From the NCBI RefSeq assembly GCF_025143825.1, contig NZ_CP083560.1, forward strand, positions 2,046,001 through 2,110,000: a stretch of 64,000 bases of DNA. The letters run 5' to 3'. Shown here piece after piece: positions 19,098 to 27,490 of the stretch; the first letter of the stretch is position 1; every line of letters begins with the position of its first letter. This DNA is from Sulfitobacter sp. S223. Lineage in GTDB: Bacteria; Pseudomonadota; Alphaproteobacteria; Rhodobacterales; Rhodobacteraceae. Made by a program: the position numbers and the translations under genes. The notes under the pieces were generated by a model. It worked only from the letters and a program-made list of their open reading frames with translations. It had not been told where the DNA came from and searched no databases.

Positions 19098-20089
19098 GTG
19101 ATATGCTCCTAGGCAGCGATGCGCGCGGCGCGCGAGGCGGCCGATTTGGAAGATGCAATGTATGAGAGGTTGACGTTTGCTTCACAGTGGTGAGGGAGCC
19201 CCGCCAATCGGCAGTCTCCAGATAAAACACTAGCACCAAAGGGCTTTTTCATGGTCTTCTCCGTCAATACTCTTAACCCGCGAGCCAACGAAAAAGGTTC
19301 GTTTGCGACGCGCACACACAGCACCGTAAAGTAGGGAGAGACAGGCCAAAGCGTGGCCCTGCCGAAGAACACACAAAATGCCCTTCGATCAAAAATAGCA
19401 GCGGTCGCAAACTGCGGCACTGCACCTCTCCTACATATAAATGCAGAATGCGTGCGGCCGCCCCCGAACCTATTAGTCGTCAACCCCCCAGTTGGGCTGC
19501 GTCCTATCTAGTGGTGCGAGCAGGCGCGACAAAGGGAAAAATGTCTTAAAAGTGTCAACGTTACGGCAAAGTGATCAAGCTTCTATCATGACGGGAAAAC
19601 TTCCCGTTACGGCTAGGACCGCGACTGTTTAGGGGGGCGAAACGATCAATGGGGTCCGAATCACCAGATTCACGACGAACACTGAGAGATACGCGTCGAA
19701 AACGCGAAAAATACGTCGATTGCCGTTTCCTAAATCGAAAAGGTCGGATACCCGAAAAAGTAAATTTTCGCTTTCCCTCCAAATAGTTCGCGCAAAAGTA
19801 GAAGTTGCCAATCTGGAACCAATGTCGTGATTTTTGCCGAATTATCGCTCGATTAAGCGATCTATCGTCATAATCTTTCGAATCAAACAAATGGCCTTGG
19901 GCACATCCGCTATCGCCCCATGCGGTGACATCCCGGACCCCTTCGGATATCGCACCTACCTGGCTTAAGTCGGTTGGTAAGATCGGATCAGACAGCACAA
20001 TCCACGCCACATTTCGCAAATCTCGCGGGCGCATTGTGTCAAAACTATGATGATTTAGGATTTAACGGAAAACCTGACATAGGTCAGGT
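19098..20089. other. 992-bp intergenic region, no supported gene
   Basis: The region lies between the giant gene and the tRNA-Leu, and both read leftward. It probably carries the promoter and 5' UTR of the giant gene. A GC-rich palindrome (GCGCGC near 19125-19135) lies about 30 bp before the start codon. About 19650-19900 is AT-richer than the surroundings and contains runs such as CGAAAACGCGAAAAATACGTCG. Open frames exist on the minus strand (19109-19483 and 19561-20034), but their predicted proteins show no recognisable domain, an odd composition and no convincing ribosome-binding site, so I do not call them. Confidence 0.5.
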
Positions 20090-20173
20090 TGGTACCCAAG
20101 GCCGGACTCGAACCGGCACGCCTCGCGGCGGGGGATTTTGAATCCCCTGCGTCTACCATTCCGCCACTTGGGC
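20090..20173 (-). tRNA. tRNA-Leu (anticodon CAA)
   Basis: On the minus strand the sequence folds as a class II tRNA of 84 nt including an encoded CCA. The acceptor stem is GCCCAAG / CTTGGGT (first pair G-U) followed by ACCA. The D-arm contains GTGGCGGAATGGTAGACGC. The anticodon stem is GGGGA / TCCCC around TTCAAAA, giving anticodon CAA. A long variable arm and a T-arm GCCGGTTCGAGTCCGGC follow. The anticodon, variable arm and overall pattern match bacterial tRNA-Leu(CAA). Confidence 0.95.
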
Positions 20174-20311
20174 ACGGGTCAGCATCTAGCCTGACCGCAG
20201 ATGCGGAGCAAGCCAAAACTGCATCTATCTCACCACTTCTGTACGCTGCACCATCTATTGACCTAGACGGCGCTTGGTGGTTTTGACGCTCCAACACAGG
20301 GAGCCACCCGC

Positions 20312-20890
20312 ATGATCCAACGCCTATATGACTGGACGCTCAGCCTTGCCGAGCATCGCCATGCCCTTTGGGTACTTGCGCTGGTCTCTTTTTTAGAGAG
20401 TTCGATGTTTCCGATACCGCCGGATATCATCATGATTCCGATGATCCTTGCCCGTCCGAACCGCGCGTTTGTTATTGCAGGGGTGGCTTTGGTGGCATCT
20501 GTTCTGGGTGGTATGCTGGGTTATGCCATTGGCGCGCTGGCTTATGACACGCTCGGAGAGCCAATCTTGCGTGCCCTTGGCAAAGCACACTCAATGGATG
20601 AGTTCGCTACACGATTTAACGATCTGGGTTTCTGGGCTGTGCTGGCTGCGGGTATTACGCCCTTCCCCTATAAGGTTATCACGATTATGTCGGGTTGGAC
20701 GGGGATGCCGCTTGCGACCTTTATAACAACATCTATTCTGGCCCGCGGCCTGCGGTTTTTCCTTGTCGCTCTGCTGTTGTGGAAGTTCGGCGCTCCTGTT
20801 CGTGACTTTATCGAACGCCGCCTGCCCTTGATGTTCACCCTTGCACTCGCGCTTCTGATTGGTGGTTTTCTGGTGCTGAAATGGATTTAA
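20312..20890 (+). CDS. YqaA/DedA-like membrane protein
   Basis: The 192-aa protein has about five hydrophobic segments and the VTT/SNARE-associated (DedA-like) pattern. ESSMFPIPPDIIMIPMIL lies near residues 28-45, then a glycine-rich helix (VLGGMLGYAIGALAY), and GITPFPYKVITIMSGW with the conserved Pro-Phe-Pro loop. DedA/YqaA proteins are inner-membrane proteins linked to lipid-carrier or proton-dependent transport; the substrate here is unknown. An AGGGAGC ribosome-binding site precedes the ATG. Its last 10 bp overlap dsbB, so the two genes are probably translated together. Confidence 0.8.
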   Translation: MIQRLYDWTLSLAEHRHALWVLALVSFLESSMFPIPPDIIMIPMILARPNRAFVIAGVALVASVLGGMLGYAIGALAYDTLGEPILRALGKAHSMDEFATRFNDLGFWAVLAAGITPFPYKVITIMSGWTGMPLATFITTSILARGLRFFLVALLLWKFGAPVRDFIERRLPLMFTLALALLIGGFLVLKWI

Positions 20891-21339
20891 AACGTCTGTC
20901 CCTGATCGCAACCCTTGGATCTGCCGCCCTGTTGCTGGGCGCATATGGCTTTCAGCACATCGGTGGTCTGCCGCCATGCAAAATGTGCTTGTGGCAACGC
21001 TGGCCGCATGCTGCCGCTATCTTGATTGGCTGCATGGTCCTGCTCTCCGGTAAGGTCAAGCTTGCCTGGCTTGGGGTTATTGCCGCACTGACAACTGCCG
21101 CGATCGGGGCCTATCACGTTGGAGTAGAGCAAGGATGGTGGGAAGGTCCGACCAGTTGCACGTCTTCCGGCGTGACCAATTTGAGCGCGCAAGAGCTTAT
21201 GGATCAGATCCTCAACGCGCCGCTTGTCCGCTGTGATGATATCGCGTGGCAACTGGCAGGGATCAGCATGGCGGGATGGAACGCGATCTTGTCTCTGGCG
21301 CTAGCAGCGATTTGGATACAGGTGGCGCGCCGCGCCTAG
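20881..21339 (+). CDS. dsbB: disulfide bond formation protein B
   Basis: This 152-aa inner-membrane protein has four hydrophobic helices and the two redox cysteine pairs of DsbB: Cys33 and Cys36 in PPCKMCLWQRWPH, and Cys93 with Cys118 in the second periplasmic loop. DsbB reoxidises DsbA and passes electrons to ubiquinone. The protein is short, like other alphaproteobacterial DsbB members. It overlaps the preceding YqaA-like gene by 10 bp. Its TAG stop shares a CTAG palindrome with the stop of the convergent Lrp-type gene. Confidence 0.9.
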   Translation: MDLKRLSLIATLGSAALLLGAYGFQHIGGLPPCKMCLWQRWPHAAAILIGCMVLLSGKVKLAWLGVIAALTTAAIGAYHVGVEQGWWEGPTSCTSSGVTNLSAQELMDQILNAPLVRCDDIAWQLAGISMAGWNAILSLALAAIWIQVARRA

Positions 21340-21761
21340 CCTGACTTTTGCGTGCTCAGAAGCAGGCTGGTTTCCGACGCATTGACCCCTTCCAGCCGCC
21401 TGATGCGGCTAAGCACTGCGTCAAAATCCACCAAGGTCGGTGTTCCAATCTCGACGATTAGGTCCCAACGGCCGTTGGTAGAATGCACCGCGCGCAGTTC
21501 CGACATGGCAGAGAGTTGCCGCTTAATGCGCTCTGCACCGCGGCCCTCAATCTCAATCATCATCAAGCCGCGCACGGGGTCTTGCGCCACATCCGCGCGG
21601 GTGATGACAGAAAATCCGACAATCTCACCCCGCTCTTGCAGACGGGCAATCCGTGCGCGCACAGTGGTGCGTGACATATTCAGCCTTGCTGCCAGATCAG
21701 AAAGGGACGCCCGCGCATCATGGCGCAAAGCCGCAATCAACTTATGATCCGTTTCGTCCAT
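21336..21761 (-). CDS. Lrp/AsnC-family transcriptional regulator
   Basis: The 141-aa protein starts MDETDHKLIAALRHDARASLSDLAARLNMSRTTVRARI, an AsnC-type winged helix-turn-helix. A RAM/AsnC ligand-binding domain follows (about 60-141, with GLMMIEIEG and STNGRWDLIVEIG). I chose the start at 21761 because GGAGGTTA sits just upstream and the HTH begins there; a longer frame reaches 21818. The gene is divergent from the arginase gene with a 105-bp gap. A local regulator that senses arginine, ornithine or proline and controls the adjacent catabolic genes is a reasonable inference. Confidence 0.88.
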   Translation of the reverse strand: MDETDHKLIAALRHDARASLSDLAARLNMSRTTVRARIARLQERGEIVGFSVITRADVAQDPVRGLMMIEIEGRGAERIKRQLSAMSELRAVHSTNGRWDLIVEIGTPTLVDFDAVLSRIRRLEGVNASETSLLLSTQKSG

Positions 21762-21866
21762 TCTAACCTCCGTTATGCACAGCCACGCCCCATATCGGAC
21801 ACTTTGACCGCTATTCATAGTACAGATAGGCCGACTATATCAAATCAACAAAAAGGAATCTCCACC
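21762..21866. promoter_or_regulatory. divergent regulatory region, Lrp-type regulator and arginase genes
   Basis: This 105-bp gap must hold both divergent promoters and is the likely binding site of the Lrp-type protein. AT-rich segments near 21810-21850 could hold -10 regions. I see no clear palindrome and do not assign single sites. Confidence 0.4.
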
Positions 21867-22787
21867 ATGACACCACAACACTGTATTCTTCAGGGCGCCC
21901 CGCTTGACTGTGGCAAAATCCGCCGTGGCTGCATCATGGGGCCGGACGCCTACCGCACCGCGGGGCTTGGGCCCGCTTTGCAAAGCCTTGGGCACACGGT
22001 CGAAGATATCGGTAACGTTGCGCCTGCCCCTTACACAGATGTACCGCACCCAAAGCTGCACCGTCTGTCAGAGACCATCGCATGGACCCAGAGCCTTGCA
22101 GACACGACCGAAGCATCACTGGCGCGCGGCATGCCCATTACGATGGGTGGCGATCACGCACTGGCGGCTGGCACTGTGCTGGGTGCGATGCGTTATGCAG
22201 CCACGCAAGACCGGCCTCTCTTTGTGCTTTGGCTGGATGCCCACAGTGATTTCCACACGCTGGAAAGCACCGACAGCGGCAACCTGCACGGCACACCTGT
22301 GGCCTATGTCACGGGGCGCGGAGATTTCTCTGGCTGGCCCACCCTGCCCGCGCCACAGCCTTTTGACCAGATCGCAATGATCGGCCTGCGCTCTGTCGAT
22401 CCGGCGGAACGCGATGCCTTGCAAGAAACCGACATCACCCGCGTTGACATGCGCGAGATTGACGAAACCGGCATTGCGCGGCCTCTTGGTGCGTTCTTGG
22501 ATCGGGTCGAAGCAGCAGGCGGCATGTTGCATGTCTCACTTGACGTGGATTTCCTTGATCCGGCGGCAGCACCGGCGGTTGGCACCACCGTTCCCGGTGG
22601 CGCGACCGTACGTGAAGGGCATCTGGTCATGGAGATGATCAACGATTCTAACCTGATGACCTCGCTTGATCTGGTAGAGCTGAACCCGTTTCTGGACGAA
22701 CGCGGTCGCACGGCGCAGCTGATGGTCGATCTGGCCGCCTCTGCCCTTGGCCGCAATGTGTTTGACCGCCCAACACGAGCTTATTGA
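21867..22787 (+). CDS. rocF: arginase
   Basis: The 306-aa protein has all three metal-binding blocks of the ureohydrolase family: MGGDHALAAG, DAHSDFHTLE and SLDVDFLDP. The length fits arginase, and GNLHGTPVAYVTGRGD is typical of arginase rather than agmatinase. It hydrolyses arginine to ornithine and urea using a binuclear manganese centre. The ATG at 21867 is preceded by AAAGGAAT; an in-frame extension to 21720 would cross the promoter region and the Lrp-type gene. The downstream ctlX starts 1 bp after its stop, and the three catabolic genes read in the same direction. Confidence 0.92.
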   Translation: MTPQHCILQGAPLDCGKIRRGCIMGPDAYRTAGLGPALQSLGHTVEDIGNVAPAPYTDVPHPKLHRLSETIAWTQSLADTTEASLARGMPITMGGDHALAAGTVLGAMRYAATQDRPLFVLWLDAHSDFHTLESTDSGNLHGTPVAYVTGRGDFSGWPTLPAPQPFDQIAMIGLRSVDPAERDALQETDITRVDMREIDETGIARPLGAFLDRVEAAGGMLHVSLDVDFLDPAAAPAVGTTVPGGATVREGHLVMEMINDSNLMTSLDLVELNPFLDERGRTAQLMVDLAASALGRNVFDRPTRAY

Positions 22788-22788
22788 T

Positions 22789-23694
22789 ATGTACCCCCAA
22801 GCCCCTTGTGATGTGGTGATGATCCGGCCTCACCACTTTCATTCCAACCCGCAAACGCAGGGTGACAACGCCTATCAGAAGGCGTCTGACACGGATGTCA
22901 GCGCCACTGCCCGGGCCGAGTTTGATGGTGTAGTCGCCGCATTGCGCAGCCATGGTGTGGCTGTGCATGACTTTGATGACACCTCTGACCAGACACCCGA
23001 TTCTGTGTTTCCAAACAACTGGTTCTCGACCCATGCGGGGGGCCATGTGGCGATCTATCCGATGTATGCGCCAAACCGGCGGACTGAACGTCGTGCCGAT
23101 ATCATAGAGCACCTGAAAACCACGTTCCGCGTGCAGGATGTCATTGATTACTCCGGCTTGGAGCAAGACAGTCTGGCCTTGGAAGGCACCGGTGCCATGG
23201 TACTAGATCATATCGGGCGGGTCGCCTATGTGGTCCGGTCCCGTCGGGCAGATCCGGTTCTGTTGGAGCGTTTCTGCACTCACTTCAACTTTGAGCCGGT
23301 TGCATTTGACGCAGCAGATAGCGCCGGGCGCGCGGTTTACCACACCAACGTTCTGATGGCCGTAGGCACCCGCGTGGCCCTTGTGGGGCTGGATATGATC
23401 ACCGATCCAGAACGCCGCGCCACCGTTATTGCCCGTCTGGAAGAAACGGGCCGCGAAGTCATTGCCCTGAGCGAGGCGCAAATCAACGCCTTTGCCGGCA
23501 ACGCGATAGAGCTTGAAGGCAGCGACGGCTTGATAATGGCGCTGTCAAAAACGGCGCATAACGCGTTGACACAAAACCAGATTAAACGGATCGGGCAGCA
23601 CGCCGACCTGCTGCCGCTGTCCATTCCAACACTCGAAACCGCCGGTGGATCGGTGCGCTGCATGATTGCAGGGCTGCACCTTTCGCGCCGCTAA
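22789..23694 (+). CDS. ctlX: citrulline hydrolase-type amidinohydrolase (CtlX)
   Basis: The 301-aa protein belongs to the amidinotransferase/dimethylargininase superfamily. It starts with APCDVVMIRPHHFHSNPQT, contains PDSVFPNNWFSTHAGG and LEGTGAMVLDH, and ends with a catalytic-cysteine region GGSVRCMIAGLHL. This pattern matches what I know as citrulline utilisation hydrolase CtlX, which would convert citrulline to ornithine. Its position between arginase and ornithine cyclodeaminase fits. Dimethylarginine hydrolase activity cannot be excluded from sequence alone. It starts 1 bp after the arginase stop, indicating one transcript. Confidence 0.82.
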   Translation: MYPQAPCDVVMIRPHHFHSNPQTQGDNAYQKASDTDVSATARAEFDGVVAALRSHGVAVHDFDDTSDQTPDSVFPNNWFSTHAGGHVAIYPMYAPNRRTERRADIIEHLKTTFRVQDVIDYSGLEQDSLALEGTGAMVLDHIGRVAYVVRSRRADPVLLERFCTHFNFEPVAFDAADSAGRAVYHTNVLMAVGTRVALVGLDMITDPERRATVIARLEETGREVIALSEAQINAFAGNAIELEGSDGLIMALSKTAHNALTQNQIKRIGQHADLLPLSIPTLETAGGSVRCMIAGLHLSRR

Positions 23695-23717
23695 CCGTCA
23701 ATAAGAAGGTAACATTC

Positions 23718-24761
23718 ATGCTAGCCCCATCCGAAAAGGCATTTGTGCCATTCGTCAGCGTCGATCACATGATGCAACTCATCAACCACACGGGCCTTGC
23801 AGCCATGATGCAAGGCATCTGCGACCAGATCGAGGCCGACTTCCGCCGCTGGCCGCTTTTTGACAAGACACCGCGCGTGGCATCACATTCTGATGTGGGC
23901 GTGATTGAATTGATGCCAACGTCTGACGGTGACGTCTACGGGTTCAAATACGTCAACGGCCATCCGGGCAACATGGCCGGAGGCCTCCAGACGGTCACTG
24001 CATTCGGTTTGCTATCGGACGTGGCAACGGGTTATCCGGTGCTGTTTTCTGAAATGACAATCCTGACCGCCTTGCGCACGGCAGCCACGTCGGCGCTGGC
24101 GGCGCGGGTGCTGGCGCCCAAAGGATCAACCGTAATGGCGATGATCGGCAACGGCGCTCAGTCCGAATTCCAGAGCATCGCGATGCAAGCCATCGTCGGC
24201 ATCAAGGAGGTCCGCCTGTTTGACATAGACCCCGCCGCCACGGCCAAATGCGCCCGTAACCTTGAGGGCTCGGGCCTGAATGTTGTCAGCTGTAGCACTG
24301 CCGAAGAGGCTATACTGGGCGCACAGATCATCACGACCTGCACAGCGGACAAGCAGTATGCAACAATCCTGACCGACAATATGGTCGGCGCAGGTGTGCA
24401 CATCAACGCCATTGGCGGCGATTGCCCCGGCAAGACAGAGCTGGCCCCCGCCATTCTGAACCGTGCTGAAATCTTTGTGGAATATCCCGAACAGACCCGC
24501 ATCGAGGGCGAAATCCAGCAGCTTGACGCAGATCACCCAGTGACCGAATTCTGGGAAGTTTTGACCGGCGCGGCGCAGGGCCGTAAAGATGCCAAGCAGA
24601 TCACCCTGTTCGACAGTGTGGGTTTCGCAATCGAGGATTTCTCGGCGCTATGCTATGTGCGCGATGCGATCAAGGGCACCGAATTCTTCACGCCTCTCGA
24701 CATGGTGGCAGACCCTGATGACCCACGTGACCTGTTCGGCATGGTTGCACGGGCCAAATAG
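23718..24761 (+). CDS. ocd: ornithine cyclodeaminase
   Basis: The 347-aa protein shows the ornithine cyclodeaminase/mu-crystallin fold. The catalytic region has EMTILTALRTAATSALAARVL, followed by the NAD-binding loop MIGNGAQSEFQ and DCPGKTELAPAIL with the conserved Asp. It converts ornithine to proline and ammonia using bound NAD+. Together with arginase and CtlX it completes arginine or citrulline to proline. The gap to ctlX is 23 bp and contains a GAAGGT site. The gene ends 5 bp before the stop of the convergent monooxygenase gene. Confidence 0.9.
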   Translation: MLAPSEKAFVPFVSVDHMMQLINHTGLAAMMQGICDQIEADFRRWPLFDKTPRVASHSDVGVIELMPTSDGDVYGFKYVNGHPGNMAGGLQTVTAFGLLSDVATGYPVLFSEMTILTALRTAATSALAARVLAPKGSTVMAMIGNGAQSEFQSIAMQAIVGIKEVRLFDIDPAATAKCARNLEGSGLNVVSCSTAEEAILGAQIITTCTADKQYATILTDNMVGAGVHINAIGGDCPGKTELAPAILNRAEIFVEYPEQTRIEGEIQQLDADHPVTEFWEVLTGAAQGRKDAKQITLFDSVGFAIEDFSALCYVRDAIKGTEFFTPLDMVADPDDPRDLFGMVARAK

Positions 24762-24766
24762 CCCTA

Positions 24767-25948
24767 TTAGGGGCGGCCGGACCGTGCCGTCACATCCACA
24801 CCGTACAACCAGTCAAACGCGCCCAGCATCCGGCGGGGCGCGTACCGGCTGCCCAGCCCCATCACTTTATGCGCAGCAAAGCGCAGCGGTCCGGGGCGCA
24901 AATGGAACCGCCATGCATTACCCTCAGCGGCCTTGATGACACGTGCGACACGGGGGCGGCGTTCACTTTGATAGGCAGGTAGCGCACCGGTGCCGCCCCG
25001 CAGTACATGATCAGCCAATACCCACGCATCTTCGAGCGCCATATTGGCGCCCTGAGCCAGAAACGGCAGCGTCGGATGCGCAGCGTCCCCCAGCAAAGCA
25101 ACACCACCCGCGTGCCAAACCGGAGCAACCGGATGGCGATGCAGCCCCCAAAGGGTTGGCGCTTTGACGGCGTTGATCAGCGTGCCTGCCATGCCGCCCC
25201 ATCCGGCAAAAGCGGCTCTTAGATGTGCGGGATCATCGGGATGGTTCCATCCCTCGGCTGCCCAGCTTTTTCGCTCTTCCACTGCAACAAGGTTGACCAA
25301 TGTGCCGTTACGCAAGGGGTAGCTGACCAGATGACGGCCCGGCCCCATTGTCACCATGGCCACATCTTCGTGATCTACCGTGTTCGGAACAGTTGCGCGC
25401 CATGCGACTTGCCCCGTGAAGAAGGGATCGTCCTCGCCATTGAGCGCAACCCGAGCGCGTGACTGTAGGCCATCCGCACCCACGATCAGCTCTGCACGGC
25501 GGGTACTGCCATCCGTCAGGGTAAGCGTGGGTGTCGCCCCTGCATGTACGTCCTGAACCTGCGTCCCCATCTCAAAACTGACATTATTCTCGCGTGCGGC
25601 ACGGGCCAGAACATCAATCAAATCGGCGCGGTGCATGAACAAATAGCGCTGGTTAGACGGGAGCAATGACAGGTCAAGCCGGACGAGTTCATCCGCCCCG
25701 TCATGGGCACGCATCACAACAGCTTTGCCGCGCACCGCGCCACGCTCTAAAAGGCGCTTTTCCAACCCCAAAGCGCGCAAGACAAACAGGCCATTGGGGC
25801 TGACCTGAAGGCCTGCACCGACTTCGCGGATCGCGGGGGCCTGCTCCAGAACGGTGACGGCCACACCGCGACGGGCAAAAGCGATGGCTGCGGTTAGGCC
25901 ACCGATGCCCGCACCGACAACGATCACATTTCTAATTTTCATCGCCAT
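24767..25948 (-). CDS. FAD-dependent monooxygenase (salicylate hydroxylase-like)
   Basis: This 393-aa class A flavoprotein hydroxylase starts with a Rossmann motif (VVGAGIGGLTAAIAFARRG). It has a middle DG-type motif (VGADGLQSRAR) and the second FAD motif LLGDAAHPTLPFLAQGANMA. Such enzymes hydroxylate aromatic or heteroaromatic compounds with NAD(P)H and O2. The substrate is not known; salicylate or 6-hydroxynicotinate-like compounds are family precedents. Two ATG codons (25948 and 25942) are possible starts, with AAAAGGGA just upstream. A strong palindrome separates it from dksA. Confidence 0.82.
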   Translation of the reverse strand: MAMKIRNVIVVGAGIGGLTAAIAFARRGVAVTVLEQAPAIREVGAGLQVSPNGLFVLRALGLEKRLLERGAVRGKAVVMRAHDGADELVRLDLSLLPSNQRYLFMHRADLIDVLARAARENNVSFEMGTQVQDVHAGATPTLTLTDGSTRRAELIVGADGLQSRARVALNGEDDPFFTGQVAWRATVPNTVDHEDVAMVTMGPGRHLVSYPLRNGTLVNLVAVEERKSWAAEGWNHPDDPAHLRAAFAGWGGMAGTLINAVKAPTLWGLHRHPVAPVWHAGGVALLGDAAHPTLPFLAQGANMALEDAWVLADHVLRGGTGALPAYQSERRPRVARVIKAAEGNAWRFHLRPGPLRFAAHKVMGLGSRYAPRRMLGAFDWLYGVDVTARSGRP

Positions 25949-25959
25949 GTCCCTTTTGC

Positions 25960-25993
25960 GAAAAGCGCCACAGCTTTCGCTGCAGCGCTTTTC
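25960..25993 (-). terminator. palindrome upstream of the monooxygenase gene
   Basis: Arms GAAAAGCGC (25960-25968) and GCGCTTTTC (25985-25993) enclose a second stem CAGC-TTTC-GCTG. On the minus strand the hairpin sits after dksA and ends in a short T-run, so it may end dksA transcription. Because it is close to the monooxygenase start it could instead be an operator. Confidence 0.5.
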
Positions 25994-26060
25994 AAATCTC
26001 TATATCAACACCGATACCAGACCGACAATATTTCTTCGCTGACACGCAACCGCGACGCGA

Positions 26061-26513
26061 TCAATCGTCGCGATGAACTTTCTCGCGGCGTTCATGCTTC
26101 TCCTGCGCTTCAAGGCTCATGGTGGCGATAGGACGCGCATCCAGACGCTTGAGCGAGATCGGTTCACCGGTCACGGAACAGTAGCCGAATTCACCCTCAT
26201 CAATGCGGCGCAGGGCGGCGTCAATCTTGCCAACAAGTTTGCGGGCGCGGTCACGAGTGCGCAGTTCAAGCGCACGGTCGGTCTCTTCAGAGGCGCGGTC
26301 ATTCACGTCCGGAATGTTACGCGTGCCATCCTGAAGGGCTTCGATAGTGTCCCGGCTACCTGCAAGCAGTTCCGCCTTCCAGTTGTGCAACTTCCTGCGG
26401 AAATATTCGACTTGCCGATCATTCATGAAAGGCTCGTCTTCGGCCGGCGTGTAGTCGTCCGGCAAAAAGCTTTCGTTTTTCACTTTGCTTTTCCCATCAA
26501 CGTAGTTCGTCAT
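26061..26513 (-). CDS. dksA: RNA polymerase-binding protein DksA, reduced zinc finger
   Basis: The 150-aa protein contains FLPDDYTPAEDEPFMNDRQVEYFRRKL, then a long coiled-coil region and EGEFGYCSVTGEPISLKRLDARP. The acidic tip region (DVNDRASEETDRA) fits DksA, which inserts into the secondary channel of RNA polymerase and acts with ppGpp. Canonical DksA has four zinc-binding cysteines; here only one cysteine (GYCSVTGEP) remains, as in the functional DksA reported from Rhodobacter sphaeroides. I set the start at 26513; a GTG at 26519 has a better placed GGGAG. Longer in-frame extension to 26582 lacks family similarity. Confidence 0.88.
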   Translation of the reverse strand: MTNYVDGKSKVKNESFLPDDYTPAEDEPFMNDRQVEYFRRKLHNWKAELLAGSRDTIEALQDGTRNIPDVNDRASEETDRALELRTRDRARKLVGKIDAALRRIDEGEFGYCSVTGEPISLKRLDARPIATMSLEAQEKHERREKVHRDD

Positions 26514-26650
26514 TGTCACGTGGAATTCTCCCTCACGACACTCCATGGCGCGGGGTCTACAGGACACGTAGGTGATTGTCACTACTCAATGATGCGCTAT
26601 GATAAACAACGAAAAAGTTGACTGAAATGAACCGGAAAGATGATCACGAC

Positions 26651-27490
26651 ATGAAATTTCAAGGTACCGCCGACTACGTCGCAACGGATGATCTGAAGAT
26701 TGCGGTGAATGCTGCCGTCCAGCTGGAGCGGCCATTGCTCGTTAAAGGCGAACCCGGTACCGGGAAAACGGAGCTGGCGCGGCAGGTCTCTTCCGCGTTG
26801 GGCCTCCGGATGATCGAGTGGAACGTGAAATCAACAACACGTGCGCAACAGGGTCTTTACGAATACGACGCCGTCAGCCGTTTGCGCGACAGCCAGTTGG
26901 GCGAAGAAAAAGTTCATGATGTGCGCAACTACATCCGCAAGGGCAAGCTTTGGGAAGCGTTCGAAGCCAACGAGAAAGTCGTCCTGTTGATTGATGAAAT
27001 CGACAAGGCAGACATCGAATTCCCCAACGACCTTTTGCAAGAGCTCGATAAGATGGAGTTCTTTGTCTACGAAACCGGTGAGACGATCAAAGCAAAGATC
27101 CGGCCGATTGTGATCATCACTTCCAACAATGAAAAAGAGCTGCCCGATGCGTTCCTGCGCCGCTGCTTTTTCCACTACATCCAGTTCCCCGATATGGAGA
27201 CGCTCAAGAAGATCGTCGAAGTTCACCACCCCGGTATCAAAGCAGAGTTGCTGACGACCGCCCTCACCCAGTTTTACGAAATCCGTGAACAGCAGGGCCT
27301 GAAGAAAAAGCCCTCTACATCCGAAGTCATCGACTGGCTCAAGCTGCTGTTGGCCGAAGATATGGATGCCAAGGACCTGAAATCGGATGGTACGTCGGCG
27401 CTGCCGAAACTGCATGGCGCGCTTTTGAAAAACGAACAAGACGTGCACCTGTTCGAGCGTCTGGCCTTTATGGCCCGCGGCGGACGTTAA
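26651..27490 (+). CDS. MoxR-family AAA+ ATPase
   Basis: The 279-aa protein has Walker A GEPGTGKT (33-40), Walker B VVLLIDEIDKAD and sensor region IVIITSNNEKELPDAFLRRC. MoxR ATPases act as chaperones, often with a VWA-domain partner that inserts metal ions or cofactors or matures complexes. Such a VWA gene is found at 29442-30629 on the same strand, with a DUF2927 gene between. The start at 26651 has GGAAAGA upstream; a longer frame starts at 26618. It is divergent from dksA. Confidence 0.9.
   Translation: MKFQGTADYVATDDLKIAVNAAVQLERPLLVKGEPGTGKTELARQVSSALGLRMIEWNVKSTTRAQQGLYEYDAVSRLRDSQLGEEKVHDVRNYIRKGKLWEAFEANEKVVLLIDEIDKADIEFPNDLLQELDKMEFFVYETGETIKAKIRPIVIITSNNEKELPDAFLRRCFFHYIQFPDMETLKKIVEVHHPGIKAELLTTALTQFYEIREQQGLKKKPSTSEVIDWLKLLLAEDMDAKDLKSDGTSALPKLHGALLKNEQDVHLFERLAFMARGGR

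Noticed and set aside
19561-20034. 157-codon frame on the minus strand upstream of the giant gene
   Set aside because: The protein is rich in Arg and Ser with no recognisable fold, no hydrophobic or motif pattern and no clear ribosome-binding site; I treat the region as non-coding.
20089-20286. 65-codon frame on the plus strand starting MVPKAGLEPARLAAG
   Set aside because: It runs across the complement of tRNA-Leu; this type of peptide is a known false gene over tRNAs.
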